Shown: positions 37,623-50,517, counted from the first letter of the stretch. The stretch: DNA of 64,000 nucleotides from Diprion similis (GCF_021155765.1 NC_060111.1:6048481-6112480); one strand, 5' to 3'. The notes: generated by a model not told the origin, from the sequence alone. Numbers and translations: made by a program.

Positions 37623-39770
37623 GTATGTGCATGCTTATACATTCATGTGAACACGCGCCTGCCTGCCCCCCTCGCTGTGGTTTGTCACAACAAAACTTTC
37701 AACCTTATCATAATTTTCCAATTGCGGCTATCTACACTTGCATAATTTCTCTTCAGTGACTCTTTGCTCGTCAGTCATTTGTCTGTTTTATAGGGTTGCA
37801 GGTCGCTTAATAAAACCTGAAATTGGTATATATTAGGCATTATATTTCTCAGTGTATATTAGGCTTCATGAGTGCCGCGGTCGAAATAGACAATATCGCA
37901 ACGATACCGAGAAAAAGAAAATAAACAAAGAAAGAAAGAAAGAAAGAAAAAAAAAACACAACTACTACTACGAAACAAAACACGATCCGTGCCCACGCTC
38001 GACGTTTCATCATCGATGCTCTGAAGGTACCTACTACTCTCGGAATTTAGTTATATATCTTCGGAAAGAGAAAAAGTAAGTTTTTATTTCGTAGACATTT
38101 GTGAAAATGGAATAAATAAGGCTTCTATATAGAAAGGCTGTCACATTTCCTTTCATTCTTCGTCGTTGTTGTTCTTCTTCTTTCTTTTTTTTTCTTGCGT
38201 TTGTTTCATTTCGTTCGTTCTTCTTTTTTTTTTTTTTTTTCTTCTTCTTTTCGTAACTCAAGCTTCTCTTCTCACATCAGTTAATAAAGACTAATTTTTA
38301 TTATGGCATTTGACTCGTACGTAGAGCGTCGACGAGGGGAGTCGTCGTTAGTTATGTTCAACGCGATGACTAACATCAGGTCGCGATTCGAAGCTTGTTC
38401 TGTATTATAAAAAATATACCGGCTGCTCGCACTCGGATCTCGTTTGCACCCTGCATGCGAAATTTAAATGTTATAATTACGCGCACGCCGTCATGCACGT
38501 ACGTACGTACATACGTCTAATCGCGCTGCAGCCTTTTGTTTACCTTCTGCGAAGGCTATTTTCGATCGCCTGTATCTGGGCGAGCTTAATAGGAGAGACA
38601 ATACGTTGTTAGCCGTTTATAAAGCCCCGTTGTACGATATTAGAGGGATTATATGCATCGATATCTCTATCTCTTTCTCTCTCAATATTCCCTCTTATTT
38701 CTCATTCTCTCTGTCTACTCATTGTCCGCACACGACAATGAAATTGTTATTGTTTGTATACGTACATCGTCTAAATTCAAGATTTATTTAGAGATTGCGT
38801 AATTCCGGCTATTTGCGCTATTTACGCACGTCTCTTACGTCCACTTTAACAGAGAGAGAGAGAGAGAGGGCCTTTAGTTTTCCAAGTATTTAGAGGTATG
38901 CAATGAAACAGAACGCGCTGATTCATCATATCTGAACTTTGAAAATATAGAAGAAGAAAGACGATATTTTAGTGTTAGTGGGCAACGTTGACGAAACGAC
39001 ACATCGGTGAAAAGAGAAGAGAAAAGAAAAGAAAAAAACAAAAAAAAAAAACAAATGAACAAATTTTGCGCGGATCTAGAATAACTTCCAAGGGCGAATT
39101 GAGTTTCCGAAGTTCATACGCTCGGCTTTGTTACGCTTCACCGAATTCTACCGGAGATCCTGGTGTGAAAATGATTTCAACGATTTTTTTTTTAACGAAT
39201 TTTTACTTGAAATCGGGAACATTTCGTACAATTCGTTAGAATATTTTTGTATACGTATAGTTTTTCCGCAAAATTTTACAACACGCGGATAATTTCTCGT
39301 GAAAACTTGTAGATTTTTTGCATGAAAATTAGTATTTTTTTCGTTAAGAAATTTGTAAGCCAGTATTACTTTCAAATTAAATTAACAATTCTTTACAAAA
39401 AAAAAAACTATTCATATTATATATAATAATACAATTTTGTTACAATTTCTTTAAAAATTCGTTGTTAGTAGATTTATATTTTCACCGGAAGAGAGTTATT
39501 GGTAAAATTGGTAAAGTTAGGATTTTTTTTTGTTTTTTTTTTTTTTTTTTTTTCCATGCAAAAGCTTCGTCGCGTCAACGCTGCGCAAACTTTTGACCTT
39601 CGAATCGGAGAAAGAATTAGGATTTGATTCTTTCTTCCAGTATCTGGTATGCAGCTGCAACAGCGGGACGGTTTTTTCACCGATTATGAAATCGCGGTGG
39701 CGCTCCTCGTGTGCCGAGCAAATAGCCTGTGGCGTTTTATTACAGAGGCACACGTTGCACTTGAGAGAGG

Positions 39771-39808
<38 letters not shown>

Positions 39809-40603
39809 AGTTTCGGGCGTGGGAATCGCGTGAAATGTTTCACAAATTTCACCGCCTGCACTCCGTAATAGCAGTAGATTGTCGAGTTTTGTCCTCGTTT
39901 TTCTTCATCGTAGATCAGTTGTAATTGTACAAAAATAAAAAAAAAAAAAAAAAATACCTGAAATTTTAGTTTTCAGATATCACAATTAAACTTTTTCTAA
40001 TCTTTGGCAAGTAGGGTGGGTGAGAGGGGGGGGGGGGGGGGGGTGTCATCTTGAATTTGAATATTTTTTTTTCTGTTAGGAAAATATCAATCGTACAAGA
40101 ATTGAGTTTTCCAAAAGTTAATATATATATATATATATATATAGTTGTGATGATGATTTTTAGTGAAAAGTTGGAAAGTGGCTAAGTTATTTGATTGAAA
40201 AAAATTCCTCCCGGTTAGTTGTGGATGGTGGCCTATAAGCTAATGTAGAATTTGGTAAAAATTCTGGATTTAGACTACCGATAACCTCCCCCCCCCCCCT
40301 CCCCCCTCCTCTGCGCCTCCACGATTAGAAAAAATTGTATTGTTGTGTCGAAAAATTCAAATTTCTTAATTTATACTCCGACTGTAATATCGTTGTATGG
40401 AGAAAACAAAAAAGCAAGAAGATCAGGAAGAAGATAAGTAGGAAGGGAGGGAGGGATCGGGAAACGTAAAACGATTCTCACCTCTCGATCGCACGAGAAT
40501 TTATAGAAGTGAGTGAGGGAGGCTTTTTGCACGCGTTATTTTCTCGACCTGGCAACGTCGCCCCGACGGCGACGATGACGAAGAGAAAGAGAGAGTGAGA
40601 GAT

Positions 40604-40608
<5 letters not shown>

Positions 40609-40671
<63 letters not shown>
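40609..40671. repeat. (GA)n microsatellite
   Basis: Thirty or so uninterrupted GA units, with a related purine stretch before it (from ~40580) and a second GAGAGA block at ~40799-40822. Confidence 0.95.
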
Positions 40672-40672
<1 letters not shown>

Positions 40673-41456
40673 ATCCCTCTGTAACTAATCTTGAATAGAG
40701 AGAAGACCGAAAACGAACGACGGAAGAAAAGACAGACGTGATGATGAAAGATTGGTGTAAATATGTCTCGTACAGCAAGCAGTTTGTTTACCGTGCTTGA
40801 GAGAGAGAAAGAGAGAGAGAGAATTATTATCGGTGTTTAAAACAGACTAACGTCGTTATTAACTCGAACGTTCGATTTTTTTGGAATTTTTTTTTTTGGT
40901 AATAGAAAGAATGTTTTCTATACTGTTTAAACAAAACAAGCCTGGATAGAGAGGAGTTAATTGAGAAGTGATTTAACAGATTTATATTTTCATCAAAGCG
41001 ATTCGAAAGGAAAATAATAAAAAAAAGCTTTTGTCCATAAGTATAATTAGCCTTGTAATTTATTTATTTATTTTTTTCAATCTTTTTTGCTATCTTATAG
41101 GAAAATCATGGTATAAACAAATGAATAGAAACGATTTGATAGATTTTGAAAAGTTATCGGGATTATACATATACATATAGAAGTTATCGCTGCTAAACAT
41201 CATCTTGAGAAGAAGATAAAGAAGATGATGGAAAAAGAAAAAGAAAGATTTCTCGGAAGATTTACGCTTCTTTATATATGTATGTACGTATGTGTGTAAC
41301 GGTTTAAAACCTACGCGTGTATATATACTTTGTACACATAAACATTTCACTTGCTTCGGCATGTAAGGCATAGGCAGGGCTGCACTGGTGCGACATGTAT
41401 TTAAGCGGCTCGCTTCCTTACTGCACCCGCATATCTGCAAGTATACTAAGAGACTA

Positions 41457-41518
41457 AGAAGAAGAAGATGAAGAAGAAGAAGATGAAGAAGAAGAAGAAG
41501 AAGAAAAAGGAAAAGGAG
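41457..41518. repeat. (GAA)n/(GAT) purine repeat
   Basis: A GAAGAAGAAGATGAAG pattern repeated over ~60 bp. Its pyrimidine-strand partner could form triplex-like structure. Confidence 0.85.
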
Positions 41519-42510
41519 AACCCGCTTCTTCTTTACGAGATATTAAATTTCCCCCTGTCTTTCTAAAAGGCGTTGTCCCACCCTCCCTCTCTCTCTCTCT
41601 CTCACCCTCCCTAAAACAATAAGGCCACTCTTAAATATATGTTTCAACAGCCCTGCGGGCTTACTGCAGGCCTGCTGCTGCTGCTGCTGCTGCTAGTTGC
41701 TAAAAAAATCCGATATCATTTATGCGTCGCGGTAGCACCGCGTCATTCGGAATCTTAAATATCAAATTTACTTCACCATACAATCACTCTTTAAGGGGAT
41801 GCTATAGTCGGACTTTATCGACGGAGTAAAAATTTCACTACTCTTAGTTTATATTATCTAAGTCTGCGTATCAATGATCAGCGAAATTATTTGAAAACAA
41901 GGAATATTTAATAATGTCAGGGAAAAAGGAAAGGTAAAGAAAGAAAGAAAGAAAGAAAAGGCTAGGAAATATGAAATTTTTTTAATTTAAGTACGGTGAT
42001 TGGACAGCAAGAATAAAGTTTTTGACATTATTATTGCGGAAAAAATTAGGCTTTTATTTTAAATAGTTGTATTACTTTTTCTTCTACATTTTGTTTCTTG
42101 TACCTACCTCAATTCTTCTCCTTTTCTGGACAATTTTAATCGATAAAAATCTTATTAAAACTCTCGACTTCGTGCTGTATTTAATCTGCAGTTGTTAAAT
42201 ACCAACGGCGTTTTTGCCTTTTTCTTTTCGTTGAGTCTTTTTTTTATTACTATCGTGTTTTAAAAATTTTTACAACTTGAAATAATGAATAATGTAACAA
42301 TGAAATTTTCTGTATATATATATATATATATTTCACGTTGAGTTCAAGTTCAGGAAAAAATCTTCCGTATACGTGTAGATATGGGTACATAACACGGTAC
42401 AGTAACAACGGATTGTAAAGATAAGATAAAGATTTGCCCACGGTTGTAAAGTCTGCGGAAAGAGATATGAAACCGATGTCGAATATTTTGTTTGTTTAGC
42501 ATATATATTA

Positions 42511-42980
42511 GGGTGGCGCAAAAAACCGACTGTTTTTTTTTTTTTTTTTGAGTCTCGTGTCACAAAATGTTAGTTTTTGATGTTTTAAGAGACCACTCCA
42601 AAGAACAGTTCAAAATTTGAATTTTGAAAGGTCGCTCATAATTTTTTTTAAATTTTTTGGTGCATTTCTTTAGATCTTTTCGAGCGACCTTTTAATATTC
42701 ATATTAAAATTTCATAAATTTTTTTTTCTTTAACTTAGTAAGAAAGAATCGATAACAATACACCACGACATGAATTAAAAATCAAACAAAATACTGAAAA
42801 TATAATTTTTTTAATATAATTTTTTGACGATTTTTGACATTTAAAAAAATTTGGAGCGACCTCTTAAAATTTTTTTTTTTTCGAGCTGTCCTTTGGAGTG
42901 GGACCTTAAAACATCAAAAACTAACATCTTGTCACACGAGACTCAAAAAAAAAAAAAACAGTCGGTTTTTTGCGCCACCC
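42511..42980. mobile_element. Foldback MITE with TA flanks, 470 bp
   Basis: The ends are GGGTGGCGCAAAAAACCGAC and its perfect reverse complement, with TA at 42509-42510 and 42981-42982. Beyond an internal poly-T/poly-A block the arms continue to match for ~100 bp more (GAGTCTCGTGT, GTTAGTTTTTGATGTTTTAA), then drift apart. No coding capacity. The shared GGGTGG start and TA flanks suggest the same superfamily (Tc1/mariner-type) as the element at 262-916, though the internal sequences differ. Confidence 0.88.
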
Positions 42981-43575
42981 TAATATACAGATTATATAAA
43001 TCGAAATCGTATATAAAATTCGATCATATACACGACACGCTTTTTCCTGATGATCAGTATATAAATAATTACAAACAGATGTGACAAAATTGTTAGAAGA
43101 ATTGTTAAAAACAATAATCGACAGTCTTCTGATTTTTTATAACAGATAAATATTTTTTTTTTTTTAAGAAAATAATCTGTAGAGAAAATTCATCGTAAAA
43201 GTTACTTGGAGAAAATCATTATCGTGTTATTATTGTTGTTCTTATTATTATTATTATTAGAGTATCACGCTTACAGGTGTTGACGGTAGACCAAGTCGAC
43301 CGTGTATTAAGGCTAATAATTTATCTTGTAAGATATCTTGTAATTATTCTTCGGCATAATAATGTTATCGTTCAATCGATCTATCTCGTTCGATTCCAAG
43401 TGTCTCGTCGTTCTGCTGTTATATTACGTGTGGTTATAAGTCGTTGCCGTTCAATCGCACGTTCAACCGACTGTGATTGCTAATTCTTTTGTTATACCTA
43501 CAGTATATGTATGTATAATTTTTTAATACCGATAGATTTTTAAAAACATCCTCCTCATCGCTGTTATAACAAACA

Positions 43576-43578
<3 letters not shown>

Positions 43579-43621
<43 letters not shown>
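43579..43621. repeat. (AT)n microsatellite
   Basis: Alternating AT over ~43 bp. Confidence 0.95.
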
Positions 43622-43626
<5 letters not shown>

Positions 43627-44634
43627 CTATGCAACGTTTCAATGTTGTACGATAAAAGCTATTTATAGGTAAAACGTTGTTATTATGCACACACTGAACA
43701 TCAATTGCAACGTGTCTTTCCATCATATCGGTTTATTTTTAGTCTCATTGTCCGATAATATTCTGTATTTAATATACATTATATCATGTATATGTAATAT
43801 TTTTTGCTATCATAGTGCAGTCGATAATATCTTTTACGTATGTATATATGGTATATGTACAATTGTACATATATGGTGTCAAGTATTCATGGAAATAATG
43901 GAATCTGGGAATTGTCAGGGAATTTCATGTCGTATCTGAAATCTGAACGTTTTCACACAGCAGCAGACGAGATGGGTTCTCGGATAGGATATATCGGACA
44001 TTGTATGATTTACGCGAGTTTCGTTTACAACCTGATAATACACTAGATAAGATTCACTCAGTACTAGGTAATGGTAGTTGTAAGACCGACGAAGAAAAGC
44101 CACTTTCTTCGAACAGGGAAATCCTGAAAAACCGGGAAAACCGAGGCTAATTTCTTGCAGCGGTGGGGAAGTCGGGAAATGAAAATTAAAAAAAAAAAAA
44201 GAAATCTAAAACTGGAATTTTAAGTCTGTCGAAGAAATAAACTCGTTCTTGTGTGCAGAGTACTAAAAAAAAAAAACAAAAATAACAAAAAAAAAAAAAA
44301 AAAAAACAATGTAACTATTTATTAATCATTTATTAATTTTAACAAACCTTGTTGGGGTTTTTGTTTTTGATTTTCTTTCTTTTCACGGAAAATGTCAGGC
44401 TGTTAATATATGTTAATTGATTTAGTCAGACTTAAAATGGTTACTTATAGGTAATATTAAAGGTACATTAGTATTAATGTTGGAAGAAAAAAAAAAAAAA
44501 AAAATGTTCTCATTAATCAGCGTCATATTTGTCGAAAGTTGTTTACCGGAAAAATCCTACCTTCAGGCTGGAAACAGCTGGAAAATTTGGGGAATTTCTC
44601 GTTGTAATGAAGAAAAACGAGAAAAGAAAAAGAA

Positions 44635-44889
44635 AAATCCCTATATTGCTAGGGAATTATTTATCCGGCGAACGCTACCCTGCTCGGTAATGCCGTCATG
44701 TGTAGTGTCACGTGGTGTGAGTTATTTAAAGTCTTGCTCATTTTTTCCCCACGCAGATTCAACGTCGCAACAATTAATCACCAACGATCTAGGGAATTTT
44801 TGCGCCGTTGGTACACGTCTTAGTTAAGTCCGGTCCGGAGCGCGAGAGAGAAACTTTTTTGGAGAAAGAAGCTGCACTTCTAGGCACAC
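44635..44889. repeat. Dispersed 255 bp repeat, copy 2
   Basis: Direct-orientation partner of 2301-2555, the same length end to end. It conserves the opening palindrome TCCCTATATTGCTAGGGA (perfect here, worn in copy 1) and the CACGTG E-box (44709-44714). Copy 2 therefore looks closer to the ancestral form. Confidence 0.75.
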
Positions 44890-45317
44890 CACGGCTTACC
44901 CTCTATCCGTTTTCTGGAACAATATAGCCTGCAACGTGCCATCGAGAATCTTCCCCCCGAAATGTCACGGCCTTTTACGTTCTATTTAAAGATTATCACG
45001 TTGAGGATTTTCCCGCACTGTGCAGGAGTTTTCGTACAAGAATAGACAGACGGTACAGCGGAAAAACAAAGAGAAGAAATAAATCCTGCGGACAATATTA
45101 TTGAGCCATGAAATATACGAGAGGAAACGTATAATTAATTTTTAATTATCATCAATTGTTAGATTAAACGATATTTTCTTTAATCTCTGGGGTTTTTTTC
45201 TCTCGGTTTATGTTTAACACTATACTTAATGTTTTTTTTTTTTTCTTCAATTCTCCTTTTCATACAAACAAACAGGGATGAAAAAAAAATTTTTGTTTCA
45301 ATTCTTTGAGTCACAAG

Positions 45318-45911
45318 TTATTTTTCAGAGTCAACTTTCACGGCGAGATGGGATTCTATGGGTTTTGGGCTTGTTGATTGCGAATTTGATATCAGAATTA
45401 AAAAATTCAAGATGATTGGTCTAATACGGTGGACGAGAATTTCAAATCTCATCGAATACGGTCGGAAACCTATACGCAGGGGTTTTCGGGGTCGCGTTGA
45501 GTGGATTCGCGACTCTGAATTTCCAAAATCAGATTTCAGACCCGTAATCAGCGAGCCCGAGAACCCCTGGACGGAGTTTTTTTCTCCGAATTCGATCGAA
45601 TTTGAAATTTTCGTCCGTAATGTTGAATTCTGAAAATCCGACTTCAGATTCGCGATCAGCGAGCCCAGAAACTCACAATTTATGCAAAACATGCAGGTAT
45701 ACTTACGGAGGCTTAACTTTCTCGGCAACGTATCATTCCTTCAATTTCCACGATATTCTTCAATCAATTCCCTCCCAACAACAACAACAACAACAATTTA
45801 CATTCTATCGCAATAATTACTCTCGAGTATCGAAACACCGGAAACGGCAAGAATAAAAATCGCTAAAAAATAGGATATAAATTTCTTTAAATATTATTCT
45901 AAAAAAATTTC
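45318..45911 (-). repeat. Inverted ~600 bp repeat, copy A
   Basis: Near-identical, in opposite orientation, to 52388-52987. In the best-conserved 411 bp (45318-45728) only about 5 of 136 codons of the shared open frame differ. Identity falls off toward 45911. The interior is itself repetitive: a unit starting GGGCTCGCTGAT and including GACGAAAATTTCAAATTC occurs twice directly and once inverted. A (CAA)n stretch sits at ~45777-45797. The open frame shared by both copies has no recognisable domain and overlaps the internal repeats, so I treat it as non-coding. Confidence 0.88.
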
Positions 45912-46547
45912 TACAAAATAGGCGGCCGTAAGAATACTCACCAGGATGACTCAAAGGGTTTCCATAAAGCCGCAGACTGCTTGGCAGACAGACACGCCGC
46001 GCCTGTATCGTGACTGCAGTTTAAACGCGGTGTAACGCAGTGTGTTAGAGGTATCAGGAACTAGGTATACGGCTATAACCTACAATCTCTAGCCACCAAG
46101 GAGGACTTTACACCCTGCATCCATCCACACGTATATATATATGTATATATGTATATATGTATATGTATATAAAACGATGTGAAAACGCGCGTCACTACAG
46201 TTGTTTGACGAATGTTGTTGCTGTTTCGCGAATGAAACTTTGTACAATATCTACGTTACATGATACATTATTACATTGAATGACTGGTCGGAATTTGCTC
46301 CACATTGTATTATACTATATATGTATGTATGTACATGGGAATGTGTATATAGGTATATATACGGTTTTTTTTTTTTTTTTTTTTTTTTCTATTCATCTCA
46401 TATGGCGAAAAGAGAACGAGGTTTATTCATCGTTATTGTGCATTGTGATACAAATATCACTGATTTATGGATTGATTGGTCCGGACTTTCGAAGAAACAA
46501 AGAAATTATTGGATTGTACACAAATGATAATAATTGTCGTTATCGAA

Positions 46548-46550
<3 letters not shown>

Positions 46551-46621
<71 letters not shown>
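46551..46621. repeat. (AT)n microsatellite
   Basis: Roughly 70 bp of alternating AT; the opposite-strand Tyr-Ile open frames around it are artefacts. Confidence 0.95.
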
Positions 46622-46622
<1 letters not shown>

Positions 46623-46936
46623 GTATGTGTATGTATAGGAAGTTTTGAAAAAATTTTATACTGCGTACGCGTTACTGATGTGATTAAAATTTTTACTGGC
46701 ACAATAACTCGATTAGAAAAAAGAAATTAGTGTCAAGAAAATTTATATCAATTTTTTGGGCTAATCAAAAAGAAAGAGCGAGAGAGAAAGAGAGACGCTA
46801 CCGCGCGGGTTTTGTCTGGCTGGATGCTGTACTCTGAGTATCATCATTATCATCCTGATCGTCATCCACCATCTGTCGTCGTTCGTTCTTCGCTCCTACC
46901 GAGTAGGAGGCGGCAATATATGCGTACGGGGCATTC

Positions 46937-47530
46937 CACGCCAAATCGAACAGGTTCTGACCCTCCTCGGCCTCTTGGGTTTAGAAAACCATTTTTTTTT
47001 TTTCTCAGATTCCCCAGAAATCCGATTTTGGATTCGTGATCAGTCAACAGACAAAACGATTAGTGGATACGAATTTTTATCAAAATCCAAATGTTTTTTT
47101 TGTCTTTCTTTCAGCTTATCAAATACGTGAAATTTAAATCTTACAAATCTGATCTTAGGTTTGTTATTGGCGATTCAAAACAGCTTACTACGGTAAAAAT
47201 TTTCGTTCAAATTCACTCGATCATTTTCAATATATTATATGATAAATTTGATTTGATTTTTTGGAATTCTGTTACTTGAATATTTTGAAAGAGCATCGAA
47301 CTGAACAAAGCCAAAATCCAGTCGGTTCTAAGTTTGGAAAATTCGCGTCGATTTGAAAACGGTTGGAGGGTGATTCTCTAAACTTTAAAACGTGGAGATT
47401 TAGCGAAAACTCAAATTTTCATTCTCGGGTGATAACGACAACTTCCTTTGTTCTTTACTCTTAAAAATCGCTTACCAAAACCGAGAGGCCGAGGGTTAGA
47501 CCCTCGTCGAGTTTGCCTGGAATTGCCCAT
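46937..47530. mobile_element. Degenerate foldback element (possible)
   Basis: The left end GGGCATTCCACGCCAAATCG and, reversed, the right end around 47464-47530 match over ~60 bp (AAACC-AGAGGCCGAGG and TGG-AATGCCC words). The arms have many mismatches, and flanking target duplication is not clear. Inside lie words resembling the ~600 bp repeat at 45318-45911 (for example GATTCGTGATCA near 47031 and GGTTTGTTATTGGCGATTC near 47158). Confidence 0.5.
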
Positions 47531-47867
47531 ACATACAACGCGTGCAGCAGTCGACTCTGCAATGGTCGAGTTGCAGGAGGGATGGAAGGATGGAAGGATG
47601 GAAGGATGGAAGGAAGGAAAGTGGAGAAGTGCATGCATGGGATGAAAAAAGGATCTCAAGGGCTGACTGACTGCTCGTCGAGGGGGAAGGGGAAAGGGGA
47701 AAGGGGGGGAATAGGGGGGAATAGGGGGGGAAAAGGGAACGGAACACGCCTCGATTTCGAGGGGCGTCCTGATGGGTAACTTGATATTTTATTCTCGAAC
47801 CGTGTAGGTACTTGAGTATGTTGTCCTTGTTGTGCACAAATATAGGTAGGTATACACCTGCGAAAGG

Positions 47868-47892
<25 letters not shown>

Positions 47893-47942
<50 letters not shown>
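47893..47942. repeat. (GAAA)n microsatellite
   Basis: About a dozen GAAA units following a (GA)n tract (47874-47893). Confidence 0.95.
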
Positions 47943-47943
<1 letters not shown>

Positions 47944-49375
47944 GAGAGGAGGCATTGACTTTTGTTGCGTAGCCATCTCTCTGTGTATCGTACGTGATAC
48001 GGTAAAATTTTCGGAAGATTGGTTTTTTTTTTTTTTTATTTATTTATTTTTTTTTTTTTTTTGGGCCGTTAGATTTTTCGAAAAAGAAGGAATAATTTAC
48101 GTTTCAAAACCCAGACCATTTCTCAAAATCATTTCGTGTGTTTGGTTTTCTAACATTCTACTCGGTGAAAAAAAAAAAAACAAAAAAAAAAAAACGCGAT
48201 CTGAAGTATTGCCAACTTTTTTTTTTTTTTTGCCCACAACTTTCGTACGTCCGATTATCGTAATATTATATACGCGGGTATAAATTTTGTCTCGCCAGTC
48301 CCGTCGCATCTGTATACCTTCTGGACCATCGGAGAGAGAATCGAGGACGAGGACCGGAAGTCCTGGACGGAGGAAGGGCTTCCTTTTGCCGACGCGCATT
48401 CCCACTTATTTTCTCCTTATACCTATACTTGAAAAGTTAACGAACGGGAGAGGGAGATAAAATATTCCGCATACTTTCGCCGATTCGTGAAACGATCGCG
48501 TCATTTAAAGAAATATCCGGGAATTCCATGCGAAACCAATCAACGTCAGATACTCGCCAATTTTTCTTCCTTTTTTTTTTTTTTTTTTCTTTTTTCTTTC
48601 AAAATTAGCCGTCAACAAAAATGTTTTCCTTAAAAAATAAGATTTCATTTTTCATTTGTTGAAAAAAAATAAATAAATAAATTAAACAAATAATTCTGGA
48701 GTCAGAAATACTTTTCTACGCGATATATTTAAAATTTTTCGCGATGGAATAATCAATATGGCGTACAGAAAAGAAAAAAAAAAAGAAAAACAATCGTTAA
48801 TAAATTTTCAAGTTCACTCTGGTATTAATTTATTATATATATATATATATATATATAATAATTATCTTCACTGGAAATTGGCATGAATTATAATAAATAT
48901 CGTCTAATCTCGAGTATTGAGTGTGCGTCACGAGATAAAAGAAATTATGAATGAACGAACTATTATTATTGAAATTTGCGATTATCAATGTTTTTCGCCA
49001 GACTTCGTGGAATTTATTTAAATATCATGCAATGAATTAGTAGACCTCGCGTGATAACCGAATTATAATAATCATATTAATGAAAGAAATTAGTGTGATT
49101 ACGACGATTATCGTAAAATTATGTTTATCAATACTACGAATTCATTAATTAATTAACTCAAAGCTAGAGCTGACCAGTAATACTATTATGCAATAATTTA
49201 TAATCTGAAGAATCTTAATATTCTGAACTTGAATTCGAATTACATATTTTATTAATATTGAATTACAATAATTACTATATATATATATATATATCATGTA
49301 ATTATGGATAATATAGTGAGAAATTAATGGACGATGGTGGATGATAATTAAAATGAATAAAACTAGTTTATTATT

Positions 49376-49377
49376 GA

Positions 49378-49416
<39 letters not shown>
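49376..49416. repeat. (TTA)n microsatellite
   Basis: Fourteen or so TTA units. Confidence 0.95.
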
Positions 49417-49419
<3 letters not shown>

Positions 49420-49689
49420 CCGTCGTTCAAAAAATGATATATAAGTAATATTTTATCAATCTAATTTAATTTATACAGCTGGTTAAAAAGAATATTTAAT
49501 TATATCGATAATAATTTATCAAGCAGCTATATATTTATAACGACTGACGAGCCTTGAAAATTATTCTTGTTGTTGTTGTTTTTTTTTTTTTGTTAAACAT
49601 TTTTATGCATTCCTTTGCTGGTCAAATAATAATGGGTTTGTTTTTTTTTTTTTTTTTTCTGTTTGTTTGTTTCATGTTTTCTCGCACAG

Positions 49690-49796
49690 TCATGGATATC
49701 GATTCATTGTACGATTACGCGGAGGAGGATCAGGACTTCTACGAAGAAAGTCCTGGGATACGGAAGGGCTATCCTATCGATCATCGTTCGATCAAG
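49690..49796 (+). CDS. Short coding exon of an unidentified gene
   Basis: A long pyrimidine tract and CACAG acceptor (AG 49688-49689) precede TC then ATG at 49692; 35 codons follow to a strong donor GTAAGA at 49797. The peptide is highly acidic and Tyr-rich (MDIDSLYDYAEEDQDFYEES, then PGIRKGYPIDHRSIK), balanced in codon use and unlike the homopolymer-derived frames around it. The exon ends in phase 0. It may be the first coding exon, with the leader at ~37.4 kb as 5' UTR, or an internal exon entered in phase 1. I do not recognise the family. No downstream partner exon was found before 64000, so the following intron would exceed 14 kb, as is common in insect neural and developmental genes. The exon sits between the two inverted repeats at 45318-45911 and 52388-52987. 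Confidence 0.55.
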
Positions 49797-50018
49797 GTAA
49801 GAAACAATTATTTCATGATTTTTATTCGTCGAAATATCGACAATTATTTTTATTTATTTTTATTTTAATTTTTCTCTCACCCCGTTTATTTTTTCTTCTC
49901 ACTCTTTTTTTCACGGCGATTTATGCGTTACGTGTAATATTATCACGCTGCTGCAGGAAACGAGGAAAGTCTAACTGCCAGTCTTAAACGACCGTTTCGG
50001 GGAGTTAAAGTTGCGTCA

Positions 50019-50021
<3 letters not shown>

Positions 50022-50083
<62 letters not shown>
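50022..50083. repeat. (AT)n microsatellite
   Basis: About 60 bp of alternating AT, ~225 bp after the donor of the lone exon. Confidence 0.95.
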
Positions 50084-50086
<3 letters not shown>

Positions 50087-50485
50087 TAAAAATAAGTACG
50101 GTCAGATTCTTGTCTGTGACCGGCACACCGTTAAATTAGCCGAGGGGTCAGAAAGCTTGTGACATGATTAACTGTTGTGACGTGTGGTAGGGGAAAAAAA
50201 AACAGAATAACAACAACAATAATAATAATAATAATAATAAAAATAATAATAATAAAAAACAGCAATTTTTATATATAATAATACACAAGAGCGACATCTT
50301 GTTAGAAAAAAAAACGAAGATTTGGGTTTAACATATATTTTTATTTTTTTTTTTCAATATTCAAGTATCGAATTTTCTTCATACACTTATGCGTACGAAA
50401 AAATCATTGCAATCTGAGCAAAAGTAGATATTTTGATTTTTTGACTCGTTTCCTTGATAAGACATGCAGATAAAAGTAGACACAT

Positions 50486-50517
<32 letters not shown>

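Larger units (their letters stand above)
37623..49689. other. Long repeat-rich stretch, probably intronic
   Basis: Twelve kb without a recognisable exon. It is dominated by A/T and G/C homopolymers, (GA)n, (GAA)n, (GAAA)n and (AT)n tracts, plus the repeats listed separately (42511-42980, 44635-44889, 45318-45911, 46937-47530). All longer open frames are simple-sequence artefacts such as poly-Phe or Tyr-Ile runs. It may be the first intron of a gene starting near 37.4 kb. Confidence 0.5.

Noticed and set aside
38330-38400. Short stem near 38350 (GTTAGTTATG pairing with CGATGACTAAC)
   Set aside because: Considered as a microRNA precursor, but the stem is only ~10 bp, too short for a pre-miRNA hairpin.
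46280-46730. Several overlapping frames rich in Tyr-Ile or Phe
   Set aside because: They are translations of the (AT)n tract at 46551-46621 and of poly-T runs.
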